Position numbers and translations under genes: made by a program. From the NCBI GenBank assembly GCA_900770165.1, contig CAAGJJ010000098.1, forward strand, positions 1 through 8,884: a stretch of DNA of 8,884 nucleotides, written 5' to 3'. This document shows, in pieces, positions 5,191-8,884 of this stretch. Numbering within the stretch: position 1 is the first letter of the stretch; every line of letters starts with the position of its first letter. Source of the DNA: Clostridia bacterium. Its GTDB lineage: Bacteria > Bacillota > Clostridia > Oscillospirales > Acutalibacteraceae. The notes beneath the pieces were generated by a model that worked only from the letters and a program-made list of their open reading frames with translations, was not told where the DNA came from and did not search any database.

Positions 5191-6225
5191 TTACAATTCA
5201 AAATGTATTTTAACTATATCATTTAATTGTCTGGATATATCTGAAAATGGTAAATTTAAATCCAATGTTTTAACTGATATTTGATTACCACTCATCTGAT
5301 ATACATTATTTGGTTGAATATCCTCATCTGTTTTTGCATATAGCAACATTCCTGAAACTTCATGTTTTTGCTGTCTAAGTTCATAATCTTTGTTTTTTAC
5401 ATATGTAAAAATCTGATACAAATTATTAGAATGCAGTGAATGTTTGTCATATTTCACCTGAGTTGTATGTGAATAATATTTTGCGTCTATGATGAGTACT
5501 GTATTATCTTTTTGCAATGAAATATCACTCTGCATAATTGGAAGCAATGTATCCTCTCCATTATCCAACTGCCATGATATTCGGGACGCATTTACTGAAA
5601 GCTGTGGAAATTCTTTCTTATAATATTGAAGAATAAATTTCTCATATAAATAACACATTCTCTGCTCATCTATAAAATCCATTAGTTTTGTATTACCATA
5701 TGAATTGGTTTGAAGTAGTCCTTTTACAACTAAATAACATATAGAAATCATCATTTGATATGTCTGATTCGTTCTATTGTATTGAATATTCCAATTAACA
5801 ATATTTAAATCAATCAACTCAACATCTGCAAAAAATACCATAAGTTTTTTTAGTTCTTTTTTTCGTTTTGCCGAAATGTCTGACTTTAAAAGCAAATACA
5901 CTGTTGATTTTAAAATTCTGTTCATCAATCCATTCACTGAAAACTCATCATATGAACACACCATCTGACTCTTTAACATTGTCTGAGTTTTTACAGACTC
6001 AGAAACATCTATCTTCCCTCTTAACAATGAAAGCTCTTCTGTTCTTCCAATGTATTCTTTTTGTAATCCGCGTTTTAATTGCGTTGCAATACCTTTTACC
6101 AATATTGCTGCCATAAGTTCTGCAATATTATCAAATTTTTCTGTAGTAATGCTTTTATACCCCTGTTCATTCAATACACTAAACGAATATGAAAGCATAT
6201 AATATATATTCTGTATTGGTATCAC
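5191..6225 (-). CDS. mcrC: McrC-type nuclease subunit of an McrBC restriction system
   Basis: A 344-residue protein, close to the usual McrC length (about 350). McrC joins the McrB ring, stimulates its GTPase and cuts DNA. The N-terminal part (1-130) carries the family features IPIQNIYYMLSYSF and LLRGKIDVSES. The C-terminal PD-(D/E)xK nuclease fold shows Asp234 (MQSDISL), then VLIIDAKYY with Asp247-Ala-Lys249, and a following NLYQIFTYV helix with Gln271. The catalytic triad looks intact. The gene starts at a GTG whose GTGA overlaps the mcrB stop, the normal tight coupling that keeps subunit amounts matched. No methyltransferase is encoded nearby, which favours a modification-dependent (type IV) role over a LlaJI-like type II one. 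The gene ends right at the recombinase remnant. Confidence 0.93.
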   Translation of the reverse strand: MIPIQNIYYMLSYSFSVLNEQGYKSITTEKFDNIAELMAAILVKGIATQLKRGLQKEYIGRTEELSLLRGKIDVSESVKTQTMLKSQMVCSYDEFSVNGLMNRILKSTVYLLLKSDISAKRKKELKKLMVFFADVELIDLNIVNWNIQYNRTNQTYQMMISICYLVVKGLLQTNSYGNTKLMDFIDEQRMCYLYEKFILQYYKKEFPQLSVNASRISWQLDNGEDTLLPIMQSDISLQKDNTVLIIDAKYYSHTTQVKYDKHSLHSNNLYQIFTYVKNKDYELRQQKHEVSGMLLYAKTDEDIQPNNVYQMSGNQISVKTLDLNLPFSDISRQLNDIVKIHFEL

Positions 6226-8654
6226 CTAATTGCGCTCCTTAATCTCTCGCTCCAATCATGTACTTTGCCTGATTCATCAAACCAATATTCTTTTAGCAAT
6301 GGAATAAGCTCGTATTCAACTATTCCATATAACCATTGTTCAGTAACATCTTCTTGTTTTAAATTACAAAAATAGCTATGTCCAATGCAGAATCCTTCTC
6401 CTAAAGATTCATCTGCTAAAATAGAATTATTTAAATTCTGTACACAATTTATAAGTTTATCAAATTTTTCGTTATTAATTGATTTTCTGTATTCAATAAA
6501 CCCTTCTGTATCAAATCCCGGCTTGATATCAAAAAATGCAAATCTTCTTCGAAGTGCATAATCAAGCATTGCCAGACTTCTGTCAGCTGTATTCATCATT
6601 CCAATAATATAGACATTTTTAGGGACTGCAAATTTTTCATCTGAATATAAAAGCTGCAATTCACTTCCACGTTTATCTTTTTCAATCAGCATAAATAACT
6701 CCCCAAATATCTTGCTGAGATTTCCTCTATTTATTTCATCTATAATGAAAAAGTAATCATTGTCACTATCTATCTCTGCTTTCTTACAGAAATTATAAAA
6801 TGCTCCCTTTTTCAATTCGAATCCAGAACGTGTTGGTCGAAATCCCATAATAAAATCTTCATATGAATAACTCTGGTGAAACTGAACCATCATTACACGC
6901 TCAACATCTTTAAATCCCATTATGGAATATGCCAGTCTTTTTGCTACATATGTTTTACCTACACCAGGTGCTCCCTGTAAAATTATATTCTTTTTATTAC
7001 AAAGAACCCCTGTTAATCTATTATAGTCTTCCTCTGACATATAAACATCTTTTAAGAAATCTTTTCTTGTATATTCAGGATATACAATTTCCTTTTCATC
7101 TTCATCATCAATATTTTCAAATAAAGAATCTAATTCCTGCACTAAATCAGTATATGGAGTAATATCTGCCAGCATTTTTTGTGGCAATTTCTGCTGAACT
7201 GACCATAACCCTTCATTTATCCAATTGATTTTTCTAACATTTCTATATTCACTGTCACAATCTGAATCATAACTATAATCAGATTCTACTATACCCTTTC
7301 CAATAACACTGCTATTTCCTTTCTTAACAAAAATTATATCTCCAATTTTAATATCATGAGCAAACTGCCATAATGTATTAGATAAATTTATGTAAGAACT
7401 TTCATTGCCATATACCTGCTTAAGTTGCTGCTTTATTTCATCTTTGGTATTAAATATTTCTAAATCTCCTATTTTACCCCAACCTAGAAGCATAACTTCT
7501 CTATCACAGCACTCTTTCCATTTCTCAGCTCCCTGCCCAGGGTTATAAAGCCAATAGTGCACTGTATCTACATCACTATCAGAAAATGTATTTTCATCAT
7601 CTTTTCTTCTCTTCTGTGTATCTGCAACAACATTTTTAAATATTTCCGACGCTAATTCATCTGTCATTTCTACATTTTTTCCTGCATCAGTAAGTGTCCA
7701 TATACCATAGACACTTTTATCAATATATCCTGTTTTTACCAGATAGCTTCTTGCAAATGCCACTTCATTTTCAAATTTATTGGCATTATTTTTACCTCTT
7801 TTAATGCTTATCTCTTCATCTGTAAGCTTTTCATTTTCTACAATTTTTTGTCTTGCCTGTGCAGGTGTACCTGAACCACCTAAATCCCGTAATGCCTGTA
7901 TCAATGGTTTGAACCATCTTAAAAAGTAAGCCTTAGATGCTTTTTTATCTTCTGATTTTAATTCTTTATTCACTCTTTCAGATTCTATCCATGCATAATA
8001 CGATAATTCTGGGAAAGATTTATATTTACATTCTGCTGATTCAAATGTTTTTTGACATATATCTCTTATCTCAAGATATTCTTCTGCATATGGAACTTTA
8101 TTTAATTTTTTATTTATGGCAGTTACAAATTCATCTGGCATATTATTGGTATCTATCATATACCAGCGATTTCTAGAATCAAGGTTAATAAATGTATATG
8201 GTCGTATCCAATATAATCCAATTGTTATATTCCATTTAATACATCTCTGCTCATGCACTATATTGTAATACTCTATAAATTTTTCAAGATTTTCTTTAGT
8301 ATCTGATTCCGAGAAATTTATTGCAGCCTCAAATAATCCCCATATATTATCTATATCACTATCATTTCTTTCATCTATAAAACTATAGAATGTAGCTTTT
8401 AAATTATTTAATACCGGAACCCCATCAAAATTATCCGGTACATTTGCGGATATTTGAAATTCTGAAGCAATTCCATTAAGAATTAATATACGGTTATTAT
8501 TAGTTATACCTTTATTAAACAGCCCGAATACAGTGAACGGATCAATGTCTGTAATTTCATTATCTTTCTCCAACTTGGGAACACTTATACCTATATTGTC
8601 ATAAATACTATATATTTTATTTATTAATTTTTCTCTATTATCTTTAAATTCCAA
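6222..8654 (-). CDS. mcrB: McrB-type AAA+ GTPase subunit with Mrr-N-like and EVE-like domains
   Basis: An 810-residue protein from the TTG at 8654. Residues 1-235 are an N-terminal domain seen on clostridial McrB-like proteins. Residues 243-330 (FLRWFKPLIQALRDLGGSGT to GIWTLTDAGKNV) resemble the Mrr N-terminal winged helix. Residues 365-480 (HYWLYNPGQGAEKW, GWGKIGDLEIF, KIGDIIFVKKG, GKGIVESDY) look like an EVE/PUA-type reader that could recognise a modified base. Residues 545-810 are the McrB AAA+ core: Walker A GAPGVGKT (561-568), Walker B FFIIDEINRGN (635-645), the McrB-type sensor GMMNTADRS (685-693) and arginines in ALRRRF. Together with McrC it would translocate on and cleave modified DNA. 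The TTG has no ribosome binding site and directly follows a stop. A better start, ATG at 8702, is in the same frame but separated by that TGA, so the protein may be N-terminally shortened or poorly made. Confidence 0.9.
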   Translation of the reverse strand: MEFKDNREKLINKIYSIYDNIGISVPKLEKDNEITDIDPFTVFGLFNKGITNNNRILILNGIASEFQISANVPDNFDGVPVLNNLKATFYSFIDERNDSDIDNIWGLFEAAINFSESDTKENLEKFIEYYNIVHEQRCIKWNITIGLYWIRPYTFINLDSRNRWYMIDTNNMPDEFVTAINKKLNKVPYAEEYLEIRDICQKTFESAECKYKSFPELSYYAWIESERVNKELKSEDKKASKAYFLRWFKPLIQALRDLGGSGTPAQARQKIVENEKLTDEEISIKRGKNNANKFENEVAFARSYLVKTGYIDKSVYGIWTLTDAGKNVEMTDELASEIFKNVVADTQKRRKDDENTFSDSDVDTVHYWLYNPGQGAEKWKECCDREVMLLGWGKIGDLEIFNTKDEIKQQLKQVYGNESSYINLSNTLWQFAHDIKIGDIIFVKKGNSSVIGKGIVESDYSYDSDCDSEYRNVRKINWINEGLWSVQQKLPQKMLADITPYTDLVQELDSLFENIDDEDEKEIVYPEYTRKDFLKDVYMSEEDYNRLTGVLCNKKNIILQGAPGVGKTYVAKRLAYSIMGFKDVERVMMVQFHQSYSYEDFIMGFRPTRSGFELKKGAFYNFCKKAEIDSDNDYFFIIDEINRGNLSKIFGELFMLIEKDKRGSELQLLYSDEKFAVPKNVYIIGMMNTADRSLAMLDYALRRRFAFFDIKPGFDTEGFIEYRKSINNEKFDKLINCVQNLNNSILADESLGEGFCIGHSYFCNLKQEDVTEQWLYGIVEYELIPLLKEYWFDESGKVHDWSERLRSAIR

Positions 8655-8702
8655 TCATTTAGTTGCAAATTCTGTATAAAAATCAATCCATTCAAAATTC
8701 AT
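8655..8702 (-). other. Probable original 5' end of mcrB, ended by an in-frame TGA
   Basis: An ATG at 8702 with GAGAGGGG 6 nt upstream (8709-8716) opens a frame of 15 codons, MNFEWIDFYTEFATK, then TGA at 8657-8655. The next codon is the TTG at 8654 and the frame runs straight on into McrB. The joined sequence, with the TGA replaced by a leucine-type codon (TTA or TTG, one base away), makes a natural amphipathic helix continuing into LEFKDNREKL. The ribosome binding site therefore belongs to mcrB and the stop looks like a recent nonsense change. Restart at the adjacent TTG could give some full-length product. Confidence 0.65.
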
Positions 8703-8764
8703 GTTAAACCCCTCTCGTTAATTAATTTGTCCCAGCAACTTCATCATCCCACTGAATCATATTC

Positions 8765-8884
8765 TTATTTCTTTGCGTTTTCTTCCAACTCTAACATATA
8801 CTTATCAAAATCAGACATAAACAATCTGTCCTGAACAACTCGATATTTCTCAAACTCAGTCTCAGCATGAAGCTTTGCAATCTC
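8765..8884 (-). CDS. RhuM-family protein, C-terminal fragment
   Basis: Only the last 39 codons are in the window; the gene enters across the right edge. The residues EIAKLHAETEFEKYRVVQDR, followed by LFMSDFDKYMLELEENAKK and TAA, match the usual C-terminus of RhuM ('virulence protein') family members, where a helical segment is followed by FEKYRVxQDxxFxSDFD. The function of RhuM proteins is not settled; they are common on islands with restriction systems and conjugative elements. mcrB begins about 60 nt downstream with no clear promoter between, so the genes may be cotranscribed. The assignment rests on a short stretch. Confidence 0.65.
   Translation of the reverse strand, partial: EIAKLHAETEFEKYRVVQDRLFMSDFDKYMLELEENAKK

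Noticed and set aside
6929..7162. Plus-strand frame opposite mcrB
   Set aside because: It lies against the Walker A region and linker of mcrB; tyrosine/leucine-rich shadow with no start signal.
8655..8657. TGA as a recoded sense codon (tryptophan or selenocysteine)
   Set aside because: No other gene here uses internal TGA, several genes end normally in TGA, and the position looks like leucine in the joined sequence.
8722..8760. A 12-codon frame, MIQWDDEVAGTN, between the rhuM-like gene and mcrB
   Set aside because: Very short with a weak ribosome binding site; it could be a gene-end remnant, but nothing supports a translated peptide.
1..8884. CRISPR arrays, tRNA or rRNA genes
   Set aside because: No regularly spaced direct repeats and no cloverleaf or rRNA-like sequence were seen on either strand.

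Overview
The window comes from an AT-rich, low-GC Firmicute, most likely a gut clostridium of the Lachnospiraceae type. The evidence is low GC content, strong AGGAGG-type ribosome binding sites, the style of the serine recombinase remnant, and a clostridial RlmD-type C-terminal fragment. Every convincing gene reads on the minus strand, so gene order runs from high to low coordinates. The region looks like accessory DNA in or at the edge of an integrative element, not a conserved core locus.

Right part (8884 to 5191): the C-terminal end of a RhuM-like protein enters the window. It is followed by a two-gene McrBC-type defence module. McrB is a multidomain AAA+ GTPase-type subunit (N-terminal domain, Mrr-N-like winged helix, EVE/PUA-like reader, ATPase core). 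McrC is the PD-(D/E)xK nuclease subunit, and its GTG start overlaps the mcrB stop. The evident original start of mcrB, an ATG with a good ribosome binding site, is cut off by an in-frame TGA at codon 16. The long reading frame therefore begins at the TTG right after that stop.

Middle (5175 to 4590): a doubly truncated large serine recombinase abuts the end of mcrC. It also carries an internal deletion that fuses its middle to its C-terminal tail out of frame. A strong intrinsic terminator closes this transcription unit.

Left-centre (4561 to 601): a separate operon starts from a sigma-A-like promoter whose -35 box lies inside a perfect 8-bp-arm palindrome. Its genes are an XRE-type regulator with a glycine-rich hydrophobic tail, a glycine/alanine-rich membrane protein with a coiled coil, a small membrane protein with a related coiled coil, an unrecognised 458-residue protein, a protein with membrane segments and a coiled coil whose N-terminus is shifted out of frame at an A7/T7 tract, and a small acidic protein. 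I cannot name this cassette. It is the best candidate here for an undescribed system: a self-regulated, membrane-centred module next to restriction genes on a mobile island.

Left end (558 to 1): a C-terminal remnant of an RlmD/RumA-like rRNA methyltransferase contains the HVETVV motif, a known type of integration target for serine-recombinase elements. An 84-bp, GC-richer, palindrome-bearing insertion has entered it in frame. The first codons of an OmpR-type response regulator follow and run off the window.
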